In this document: piece after piece, positions 13,063-23,956 of the stretch
How the letters are laid out: each line of letters begins with the position of its first letter
Position numbering within the stretch: the first letter of the stretch is position 1
NCBI RefSeq assembly: GCF_001949145.1
Contig: NW_019091423.1
Coordinates: 1,245,246 to 1,297,655 of the forward strand
Direction of reading: 5' to 3'
Length of the DNA stretch: 52,410 bases
DNA from: Acanthaster planci
Taxonomy: Eukaryota > Echinodermata > Asteroidea > Valvatida > Acanthasteridae
The notes under the pieces: generated by a model
Told to the model about the DNA's origin: nothing
The model's input: only the letters and a program-made list of their open reading frames with translations
Databases searched by the model: none
Program-made: the position numbers and the translations under genes

Positions 13063-13836
13063 AATAAATCACATTATTTGGGAAGTGGTGAAACAGAAAG
13101 GACGGGTCACTTATTTTCCCTTGTGTTTGAGGGCAGTTGTGCATACAAACGTCAGGATTTATTTCAGAGGTGAAGTAAGCATAACGTCAACAAACAAAAT
13201 ACATGGCTAGAGATAAAATGAGTACATGTATTCATCAACCTAAATGTTATATTTATTGAACAAATATTGAACAAATGAAAAAGAATTGAAATAAACATGC
13301 AACTTTATTCAACATTTGAGCCTGAAAACAGTTAAAAATTTATAAATGCCATTTGAAAGTAATAAATCAGTGACAAATAGAAAACAAAAATCAGCAAAGT
13401 CTACCGTTGACGCATATTTGAGTTCAAGAGTTCATTCTGAATTCTTCCCCCTTCTAATTGGAACTTTCACCCCCTTTCAATGTTGTGTTCTTAGTGGGGA
13501 GACACCTTGTCCCTTTCGTCTGTTTTTCTAGTTGCTGCATTCAATAACTTCACATATTGAACTTATCACATGGCACAAAGACGTGCCCTGCAGATACGAG
13601 TTGCTCCAGCACACTTGGACATTCTATATGAAAATATGCAAGCGTTACATGAATAGAAGTTATAATATTTATATGGTGTAAATTATATCAGCCGTGTCAA
13701 GCACGCTGATACATTGCAATTGTCCAATTTGCTTGGTAGCCGATGCACAGCACCGCCTACATATTGTAGTCCTCTTCTCACAGTGACTTGAAAGTTTGTG
13801 CAGTTTCAATTAAACATACGACCGAAGTTTAGTATC
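13063..13836. other. No gene seen
   Basis: AT-rich intergenic sequence between the protease relic and the inverted-repeat transposon. Confidence 0.5.
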
Positions 13837-13842
13837 AGATGG

Positions 13843-15178
13843 TATGGAATTCCATATCTGCCGTCGCCCGTCGTCCGTCGCATTTTGCTTTTTGTTCTGT
13901 CCCAATTCTGCCATTTACCAGTTCCAAACATGCCATTTTCCGTCGTGCGTCGTGCGTCGCCCGTCGTGAGTAGCCCGTCGTGCGTCGTGGGTTGCATAGG
14001 ACCTGCAAAAGCTGCGGTTTAACAAATGACAATGTGATGATTCCATTCACTTCTAAAGATCTTTTCCGAATAAGGCAAGTACAAATCCCACCTGCAGTAC
14101 TAGTCTCATAATCAATTCCAATAATGCTAGACTACCCCTGCCCCTTGACAAGAAAATATCACCTCTCTGAGAATTCAACCAAGTTTTTTGGGGGAAAAAC
14201 ATTTTCAGCAAAAATGTTCCGGCCAACTTATCCACAGAGTTAGTCTAATTTGCATACTGTAAAAATGTGCCGACTTGTTTTCATCAAATTCCAGGAAGAC
14301 ATCTGCCAACCGATACAGATATTCCATCTTGTCCTCCCAATTTCACCTTGAAATCCAGAAATACCAGACGTGCTGTGGATAACAAACTGTTTATTAAATG
14401 TATTGTTAAGGGGCAATTACCACTTGGTTTAAGTTTCAGAAATATGACGTGTTGGTTTTTTGGGTGTGTATGCCATGGTGGATAGGCCAATGAGAACAGG
14501 TTGTCCAGCACATCAGCATTATTTATGGGGCTAACAAGTAACGTTTCTGTTTAAAAGACTTCTGTGAGCCAACCTGCAACTAAAGTCATGTCTAATTTGG
14601 AGTATACAGCAGATTCCATCATACGTAAACCCGCCCTCAAAATAACGTTGAATCAGTTCGTCTCTTATGAAAACTATTGGGAATCAAACATTGTAAATAA
14701 TCTATTATTTACATTCCGTTCTGTGGGATTTTGTGCAGGGAAAGACAGAAATATCACATAGGCTATAGACCTAAAGTCTGGCTGTAACGAGTAAAGTTAC
14801 GTATAGAGTAACTAAGTTATCGAGAAAAACAATATACCCTAACAAAAGTCTATTTTGTTAATTATTTTTATGTTACCAAAATGGTATTATTTCATATACA
14901 CGTTACTTAGCCGATGTCAGGATATTATTTCTTCTTTCAATTGGAGTTTGGCGCAACTGCAAAAACGAATACATGTACATCTTCTAGTTCTATTGCTAAA
15001 ATGAGAGTCAGGCATAGTGGATCGATCTAACACAGACATGTACATGTGAAACGATCAAGGGTCAAAGTTAAAAATACCACTGCGCAATCTTGACCCAAAA
15101 AAAAAAACAAAAACACGGGCGACGCACGACGGACGACGGGCGACGCACGACGGACGACGGCAGATGTGGAATTCCATA
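13843..15178. mobile_element. Non-autonomous DNA transposon with TIRs and 6-bp TSD
   Basis: The left end TATGGAATTCCATATCTGCC, then CGTCG-rich, is mirrored at the right end (CGACGG, then CAGATGTGGAATTCCATA). The element is flanked on both sides by AGATGG (13837-13842 and 15179-15184), a perfect 6-bp target-site duplication. Both subterminal regions carry tandem CGTCG/CGACG motifs, with a further cluster at 13938-13992. The 1.3 kb interior has no transposase, so it would depend on an enzyme supplied elsewhere. Superfamily is uncertain. Confidence 0.82.
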
Positions 15179-15184
15179 AGATGG

Positions 15185-15640
15185 AGTCAAAGATGACCTT
15201 CATTTCCCACAGTGGTTCATCGGATGAATTGGCAAAGTGAATATCCGACCAAAGGAGCCTTGGTTGCTTGGAAAATTGCGCCCACTCTTTGTTCAGCTCG
15301 GAGTTTACAAGCTATCCATATAGTCTTTGTAGCAAAGCTCATCATAGGTGGACAGAACAGCCATGTACAGATCTTACTACCCAGAGGGTTTCATCGTTAA
15401 AATTGTGTAACAGAATGTTTTTATTATTTGTCCATCCATGCAGACAGGGAGTTGAAATCTGCATGGGCGTAAATCGGGGGAGGGGGTTGGGCTATTGAAT
15501 CATTCCTAGACAGACATACAGAAGTGTCTTTGTGAATGATTAGTGTATCGAGGTTGTATACTCCATCCTCCTGGGATTTATGCCCATGATTTTACCATCT
15601 CCTCTTTTCGAGGGGGGGGGGTAAGAATAAGAGAGAAGAG
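15185..15640. other. No gene seen
   Basis: The block at 15269-15305 (AAATTGCGCCC then CAGCTCG) resembles 12340-12375, a short dispersed repeat. There is a G-run at 15610-15621. Confidence 0.4.
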
Positions 15641-16995
15641 AAAAGGCTGGCGTTTCTGTGTGTAAACATTATTTCTTTATGAAATACACACATCTTTGCT
15701 TCTAAAAACATGATGCAAGTAAGGCAGCTACAGTTATAAATTAACCAGTTCAAACTCCTAAACTGTAGAGTTTGAGAATAGTGATAAGAGTGTGATTGTA
15801 ATCATCCACTTGTTATCCATGTATTTATTGAGCCAAAAAATTGTTTTCAGCCTCTGGGAAAAACACCACAAGTAAAGTAGCAATAACAATAGGGCAGCTA
15901 CAGTTAAAATAAACCACTTCAAACTCCTAAACTGTAGAGTTTGATAATAGTGATAAGAATTTGGTTGAAATCACCCACTTGTTATGTTATCCATGTATTT
16001 GTTGAGCCAAAAAATTGTTTTCAGCCTCTGGGGAAAACACCACATTTTTATTTTCCTCAAACAGATTCGGTCTTTCTCAATTATACAAATTATGAAGATA
16101 AGCAGTGTAGCATTTGGCTTGGGAATTCCATGTGGGGTTGGTAATTGCCCAGAGTTCACCGATAATTTCATTTTACAATTACACATATGTGAGGAAAGCG
16201 GAGGTGCCTGTATGAAAAACGACTTTACAACGCATTGGCAGGGGGGTACCTGTCGAACTGAGTTACAAGCTCCAAACTGTTCAAGAACATACAGCTGGTT
16301 CCCGGCCGTTGCGTGAGCTGCATAGCCATGTAACAACGTTTTAGGTGAATGTTCCCATTACAATGGCCTTAGGACGTTCTTTAGGTATTTACAGAGAGAC
16401 AGAGTGTATGTGTTTTCTTTTCTGGATTTTTTTACATGTGAAATACACACCTCTCTGCTTCCTACCAAATGATGCAAGTATAGAATCAATTACAAAGGAC
16501 AGGTTCAATTAAAATTGAACAGTTTGAATGCCTTTGTGGCAGAACACAGGAATAGTGCCATGATATACACATGTATCACTTGTGTTAAAATATTTTGAAG
16601 AACCACAGTTTACCCAGGGCACACAAACAACCTTGGTTTAAAATGTTTGAAAAGGTGGATCAAATGCTGAAAATTATTTCAGACATGTTTTTATTTTCAA
16701 CATATTAAATAAAGCTGCTTACGTGCAATACTTAAGAACAGCAGTTGTTTTCACAGTGATTGTTATCCTCGTACATATCAACAGTTAACCAATTTTGGTC
16801 GCAAAAGTCTGGGAAAACACCATATTTTTATCTGACTTACGGCACTGCTGTTTTTTCAACGAGGTTAATAGAAATGTGAAGCTGAGTGAAGCATTTGGTT
16901 TGGGAATCCAAGGTGAGGAAATACAATGTATATGTATTAGAAGAAGACATGGCATAGCGCTGGCTTTAGGCATGATAGAGGGGTGAATAAACACA
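15641..16995. repeat. Family R repeats, block 1
   Basis: A unit of about 145-150 bp is tandemly duplicated at 15724-15868 and 15894-16045. It contains CAAACTCCTAAACTGTAGAGTTTG and ends in CTCTGGG-AAAACACCAC. Diverged partial copies follow at about 16430-16580 and 16735-16925. The order of sub-blocks is repeated at 48452-48760 and 50340-51400. Short ORFs inside are not conserved in frame between copies, so this is a repeat, not a gene family, as far as I can see. Confidence 0.65.
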
Positions 16996-19900
16996 ATGCA
17001 CAGTCTCTATCTCCCCTACCCAGTGTGTTATCCTGAAGTACGGAGACTGGGCAGTACATGTACGTCTGTCTAAGTTGCCTCTTATTTCTTCATCCTTTTA
17101 CTATTTTGTTTTTCACCTGTTTGAAATGTGTGTTTTGTGTGTTTGCTTACTTGCCTGGTTGTGTTCTAAAAATTAATGGGATATAAAAAAATCGTCTGTA
17201 ACATTTAGCATCCATTCCAATACCACAAAGAAAAGGCTAGAATATGTGTTAAAGCCACAAAAGGTGCAGCACCCCTAAGGTCAAATATGACTAAAAATGC
17301 TTAAGGACCACTTTTTATTTTTGTGTATACTTTCTTATATGAGATATTTTACTGCTGAAAATATCCCAACACAACTGTCCTGAATGACCTCAAACACACT
17401 GTAATTTCACATGTGGTTGGTTTCAGCTGTTGCATAACGTGTCTCGCTTCAACGCACATCCTAAATTACAAGTTAAGAAAAGGTGGTCCTTAACTTGTTT
17501 GAGTTGTGTCTTATCTAAATCTAATTCATTCAGATTTTAGTACGCGCCTTAATTGTACGAAGGCTTGGTCCACATTAGGCAATAACATATTTAACAGAAA
17601 CCTTTTCATTTTAAAATTGTCTATTTGCATTGCGTTCACCCGGCCTTAAAATCATGCTGCTGCCTGGTTTTGTGGCCTTACGAAGTCCCAGAGAGAATGC
17701 TTAGAAAGGTTACCAGGGAAAGCTGTACGTGTTATTGTATCTGATGCTCATTGTAAAACCAAATCTTTTAAACAGATTTGTGCTTCTGTGGGGAGGTTCC
17801 GCGTGATGCAATTGGGAATACAATTTTTTTGATTTTTCAATTACCCATTTTAGGATTTTCCACATATTATAATTGCTTTGATTCCATATACTATACTTGC
17901 CTTGATTTTTGTCGAACAAAGTTGTATACATGGTGCTCATTTATACTATTGCAGTGCTATCTCTGCCGGAGTTAACTAAAACACTCACTGGAGGTCACAC
18001 ACAACAAACGAACTTTAACGTATTTGAATTTTGTACATGTAGTTCGTGATGGTTTGAAATTTTAAATATTGCACATTATGTGGGATTTATATTCTTAAAA
18101 TTATTCACTATTTTCCCACTTTTGCCAGCTAAAATTTCTGTAGTCAAATAGCCAAACCCTGTTCTCTCTGTTGAATACCGAAAATGTATTGTATGCGTCA
18201 AATACATCTCTCTTCGACGGCGTGGGCTGCACGGTAGTGCCTGCCCACTTTTCACAGGTAGCTGTTTCATTTTTTTGCTGCAATTCGCATTGCTTTATTT
18301 TGCCACTTAAGGGAATAGTTGTAAACGTTTATTCGCCTCATTTTATCCGCTTGTGACTATAGACCAGTTTGATGGCAGATTGGAGGAAATGAATGATTTT
18401 TTAAAAGGTGATATTTGGAAGTGAATTTAGAGAGTATTGCGGTGGAAGGCTGTAGGATTTTGTGGCCCATGTACCGGTAGCATTCATACATGTGGCGTGG
18501 CCGCGTGCAGTCTGACTGCACGGGCAAAGAAATAGTCAAGGATAAATGGTGAATAACACTGGTCTTAAGGTTTTTGCAGTGAGGAATAATTCAACCGGAA
18601 ATGGATAACTGTTTAATGAGGATTGTCAACTATTTGTCTTTCTGTTGAACCAGGATGTCTCTGTAGGTTATGGACTATATTTTGTGCATTTAGGGACATT
18701 TGAGTGGATGTGATGAATGATAGGGTGTGTGAGTTTTGGTCAGCCAGCGGCCGGGGCTGGCCTGGAGACTTGTGTTTTTTTCTTGATGCCCAATATAGAC
18801 TCTGTGCCTACATAAACACACTGTAGTCATACTTTATGTTTTACCGAGTATATTTGGATGTAGCTTAAAACTAATGAGTGCCTTCCCAATTTCCACAGGC
18901 CGGATCTCTGACCCCAAACAATATATCAAGAGAAGCACAATTTTAGCAGTGAAAGCTGTGAGTTTCTGGGAGTTCCACCAACCCACCAATCCCCCCATAC
19001 TCTCCGTCCCATCCCGAACCTGTGAGCCACCTTCTGAGAGCCCTGGATTCTCAGTGGCCCACCAGGCAGGAATTCCACCCCCTGTTGGAAGACCGCCAAC
19101 GCCCCCCACACTTCATTTAATTTTCCAACTGTAGCCGAAAGGCTAGAACAACCAATACTCTACTTTGGTAAGAATATATACTACAGTCCAGGATCTTTAG
19201 GAATGGGCTTCCTCCTTGCCGTGACAACTTCAGAACACAAACATGCTCTTCATCACTCGCCGTCGCACTCATCGTCACAAGTCCAGTACCATCCCATTTT
19301 TAATTTTGCTTTTAAATTATCATAGTTGCTAACCAAGCCTCCTCGGGTATATTGTCTTTGTATGCCGAAGCTATGCTCAACTTGCCAAAATGTTTTTCGT
19401 GGTTCCTGTAGGCCTGCCTAAGATTTTGTTCTGCGGACTTTTTTGTGTGAGATTTACTTGTCTTGGCTTCTGTATTTTTTGTCTTTTAATTGGGTCATTG
19501 TGGATTTGTTTTTTAACCACCATAGTTTGTATCTAATAAATAATCATTTTTTTCAGTTCGTTGTAAAATGGACTGTAATTCAGCCGTTTTGGCTGCGAAA
19601 GTCTATTCTCTAAATAAACCGAACCATTAAAACCCTGGGACGCGGTATGATTTTTTTACGTGGTGGCGGGAGCGGCCTCGCCAGAAGAGACCGTATCATT
19701 TCTCAGGATTGCAGAGCCCTGAGTTCATCCTGAAGGTATATAAATGTTTCGGTGGTTGTCCCCTAGCCTCTACAGCTTTTAAAAACCACCAAAAGTACAT
19801 CACAGTACGGTGGGAGGCCGTTTTCCAAGGCTCTCCCGATATTTGGGGGTGGGTCGCCACGCGCCAGCCAAGCCGCACTACCACCACAACATCCCCCACC

Positions 19901-20881
19901 AAAATAACACTTCGAAGGCAGCCGAAACAGGCATCTGTCAAGTTCCAGACAGCTGTCACTGATAATAAACGTTCCACTGCCTGGCCAAGGAACTGTTTTT
20001 GTAAATAATCCATTATATTGTATACATGGGGCCACTTAACACACAGTCTTATGGGAGTTGGCTGGAGGCTGGCTGGATTTTTATATTTTTTTTTCTGGCT
20101 AGGGGAGGCCCTGGCTTTTAAGTGACTAAACCAGGTTTTTCAGCATGAACAGCGGTAGGATATGATAAATAGTATTTGTATTTTGACAAACAGTTTTTTT
20201 TACACCTTAATTAGCTCAAGTGGCCTCTACAAAAGCCATTCCCTCCACGCAGGGATTAAACAAATAGACCAAACCATTACCATTTCCATCTAGAATGCTG
20301 CTGTTTTCAAGAAAACAGGTCATTTTCTTCTTCGGTCGACCATCGTTTAACAGTTCGTTTCGTTTCACACACCATATCCGTTTAAGAGGCGCCAATTTTG
20401 TTTCTGCTGTGTGTGCAGATGTGGGAGTCTGAATGAATGGATAAAACTTAAAGCTGCTAAACACACCGGCAGAAATTCACCGAACGTATTGTAAAATAAA
20501 AGACACTAAGTGTCTAGTATGAAATAGAAAATAAATAGGATCAGTTTGAAGTTAAATTTTATTTAAGGAATAGATATTTCTTAACCCGAAAAAGGTTAAC
20601 TCAAAATCACTCCCAAAACATAATGATATGATCCAAACATGTCCGTTTCCAAGCTGCATAGCGAGAGAACTTTCGTCAACGAGAAGTACGACTTCCACAT
20701 TTTAAATCTCTCTCGTTTCAACATCATTATAATTTCCTCTTTGCCCATGTTCATAAGTTTGTCAACTAAGAATGGAGTTTTTAGTCTTTCAATGCAGTGA
20801 AAGTGTGGTCATTAAGCACGCACAGGCACATTTACAACGTTAAGGCACCTTTCTATACGCGCGTAAAACCTGCGCCAAGCG
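16996..20881. other. No convincing gene
   Basis: Several 60-105-codon ORFs (for example near 18834-19134 and 19696-20035) overlap on both strands and have no domain or splice support. A short perfect inverted repeat, CGTGCAGTC-T-GACTGCACG, lies at 18504-18522. Confidence 0.45.
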
Positions 20882-21118
20882 TTGCTTATCTGCCCAAATC
20901 ACTCGATTTTGATGGCCGAACGCAACGCACACGTGTGGTATGTTGACGGAGTCGATTTTTGTGCCCGTGAAAGTGAAACGCATGAATGCATCGTGTACGG
21001 CATTTCAGTTCAGTTGATTGTCGACTGCATAAGACATGAAGTTGACGTCAATCTGGCATTGGAAACAATTAGAACAGCTTCAAGGTGTGGTGAACCAGAT
21101 TTCAGTTCCGTTAACTGA
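20882..21118 (+). CDS. Small ORF, 78 codons, unknown
   Basis: An isolated plus-strand ORF beginning near an ATG-poor region. The composition looks protein-like (HVWYVDGVDFCARESE, then VDCIRHEVDVNLALETI) and includes four cysteines, but I recognise no family and see no splice partners. It could equally be chance. It lies just outside protease duplication 1. Confidence 0.2.
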   Translation: MLICPNHSILMAERNAHVWYVDGVDFCARESETHECIVYGISVQLIVDCIRHEVDVNLALETIRTASRCGEPDFSSVN

Positions 21119-21894
21119 ACAGTATTCCTTTTGAATGATTTTATTGATCAAAAGAGGGCGCTCACTCACTTTCACACTGACTCGTAATTATTCATTATTA
21201 TTCAATATTCAAGGTTGCGATAGGGTATTACTTTCCGCATCATTGAATTAAAGAATCAGTTTGTTTTGATAGAAACCAAACAAAGTTTATTCAGATTCAG
21301 AATTAATAATTCCACCTATACTGTTAAAACAATCTTCAATAACTAATCTTTTACTCAAGGTGTTTCTCAACGACACATCCAGGATAACATCATTACCAAC
21401 TATAACCAATTTTATTCCTGTATTCGAATTTTTGGCCGAATCCACCTCGAGTGGAAGCACCCCTTCAGTTGAAAAGAGCCGTATCACTCGAGTGTTCATT
21501 TTATTGGTAGCGATGCGACCGTAACGCGTGAATTTGGAATTAGATTTTTTTTAGAAAATCAAATCCTGATTCTCACAAGGGATAAAGGGAATTTTGATAC
21601 CTTTAATGATGCGACTGTAGCGACCATTTCAATCACCCAAGAATTTGACAGCTTTGATATTTGCCTTCTTGGAAACTACATATTACATATTCTTATGAAT
21701 ATAAGAATATATATTCTTATGAAAACTGATGTTTTGCAGTGTGCCATGCTGCACCAAAGGTAGCACCAATACCAACATAGTAGCATGTTGAAAATTCTTT
21801 TTCATCAAGATGTCACTGTGTAGCCTCAATCTTGTACTGGTGGCATATGCCTAGTCTAGATGCGAAAATGGTGGCAGGAAGTCAAATATCGTGC
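21119..21894. other. No gene; local AT hairpin
   Basis: At 21690-21723 an imperfect palindrome built from ATTCTTATGAAT and ATAAGAATAT can fold on itself. A minus-strand 70-codon ORF at 21287-21499 has no recognisable domain. Confidence 0.4.
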
Positions 21895-23289
21895 GGTTCG
21901 TCTCAAGAAGTCATGATAGAAGCACGCTTCGCATTGAAACATTGGGCCTGTTTGTTTCACACGGATCTGGATCTCGATCAGTGATCCCAAAGTTGGTATT
22001 CTATCGGGCGGATTCCGGTGTCAGTGAACCAACTTCAGATCCCTGGACTGGTCCCTGTCCGTATTACATATTGACGGGTACCTAGCTGCAGTTTAACGTG
22101 TGCGATTAGCCCTGTCAGTTTGGATACTGAACGTTTTATCAGACCAATAAAAAACCTTCAACATACATTACGTCTCGGCGAGGAGGCATCACAACCTAAG
22201 GTACTACCTATCCTTGCTCATCCTCTAAAGGTAATTTCTTTTTCAATGATTGTCATCGATAAATCATTTTATGGCAATTAATTTCAAATAAGTGGTTACT
22301 GTGTTACATTTGAAATAAATGAACAATAATTATTTATGGCAAAGTTATTTTTGGTAACCAAGGAGAAAAGCAAAATATTCCATCAGCTCTGCTTGATTTG
22401 TGCATTAAGTGGGCATTGTTTCCTCATTTACATAAAACGGGCAGTATTCTGTCGGATTCATCATCAGCTACCGGTTTCAACGTTCGGAGGATCTCTGTTA
22501 GACGGCTGGTGACTATGTAGGGGACGGGAACCAGTCTACCAACAAGCTAGCTTGCTTTAGGGGCCCACGGTTGGTTTAGCACCGTGCATAAGCAATTGCT
22601 TTTTCTATTTTGAGAGATGAAGTTTACATGCAACCTTTCGCACGTATGACAGTCGAATACATAGCTCTCGGGATAAACCAAGACAAATTTCCCCCTGTAA
22701 TTTTGGAAGCAGTTACTCTAAAAAGCAGGTACATATCTCTGAAAATTTTGTTGTGTGAGGAAATGAGTGGGTAAGGAGAGTATTGATCCATTCTTCCAGA
22801 GTTTTCTCACGTGGCAGTGTCGCGTTGTGGGAATTGGTATTGCTAATTTCCTCATTAACATAAACTCATCAGAAATCATTACCCACTGCCAGTTGCTAAG
22901 TCGGAGGACGTCTATAAGACCTTTTCACTTATAAATTTACCCTTGATCCTATGCTTCCAATTGCACCATTGATCAAAGAATGATCAGTCTCTATTTGTAT
23001 ATAAATTTCTAGACGCATGAGGTGCCCTGTGTTGTTGATGCAGGGAATAAGTCAGACATTCAGTGCCACAGAGGTTTTCTCCTGTTTGTCATTATTTTAT
23101 TTGCTGCTTAATCTGACTTCATTTAAATGGATACCACCTTTGACCGTCTGAGAAATAAAATTCAATAATTAAACAACAGTAATTGAAGCTATCTGCTAAT
23201 AATTTTCTTTTCATTTGAAAGTACCTATTGCATCAAAAATAAATTACAGTTCTAACAGAAATCAAACCAGTGTTCAGAAACATGTTAAC

Positions 23290-23480
23290 TCCCAATGTAG
23301 GGGATTTATGTATGCAAGAAGATTGGAACTGCTTGTTCCAAAGTTTGTAACAACATTATTTGGTTGCCGAGTTCTATAGTTTGCTCCGGATCTGCATAGA
23401 TGACAGATTGCTGGAGGGAATTTATACAATTTGCTACTGCGAGTATTTAGTGCTGAACACTGGCTTTAAACATGTTATAA
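23290..23480 (-). pseudogene. Extra exon 8-like relic downstream of protease gene 1
   Basis: On the minus strand a stretch resembling the last protease exon lies about 500-650 bp beyond the gene 1 stop codon. It keeps GCAGATCCGGAGCAAAC, comparable to exon 8 GCGGATATTGAGAGCAAAC (PADIESKL). Reading frame and splice site are lost through small indels. It probably came from an older tandem copy or a local 3' exon duplication. The same relic follows gene 2 and occurs on the plus strand at 12605-12790. Confidence 0.55.
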
Positions 23481-23956
23481 ATTATAAACTAAAGTCTATC
23501 TAACTTTATTTTGATATTGACTTTTGACATTTTATGATTTGACAGCTGAGAGCAATTTGAAATGCCATGAATGTCCCCTTCCCATTTTCATCTGTACCAC
23601 AATCCTTGTAGTCCCTTCCTTTTTTAGAAACCAAGTTTCCAGAATGCATAAGGATTTGAATATGTGGCCTAGGGAAGGCCACACTTTTTAGCTATATGTA
23701 AGACTGTTTGCAGTCTTACTTCACATAACTGTATTTAAATAAATATTAGTTATTTGGCCATTTAAAAAATCCATTTATCCAGCAGTGATGATTTATAAAG
23801 CTCTATCAATATGTCGATATGTCGAAATATGTCGATAATGTTATTTCATTCTGTCTAAACGTACCAGGTACAGTCAACCAAATTAATGAAAGTTCAAGAA
23901 GAAATTCAGAAGTGTCAAGAGTTTCCAAAACCTTTCAACCCTATAATGGCCGATTT

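Noticed and set aside
18834-19134. Proline/glycine-rich ORFs on both strands
   Set aside because: Overlapping opposite-strand ORFs with low-complexity composition and no domain or splice support.
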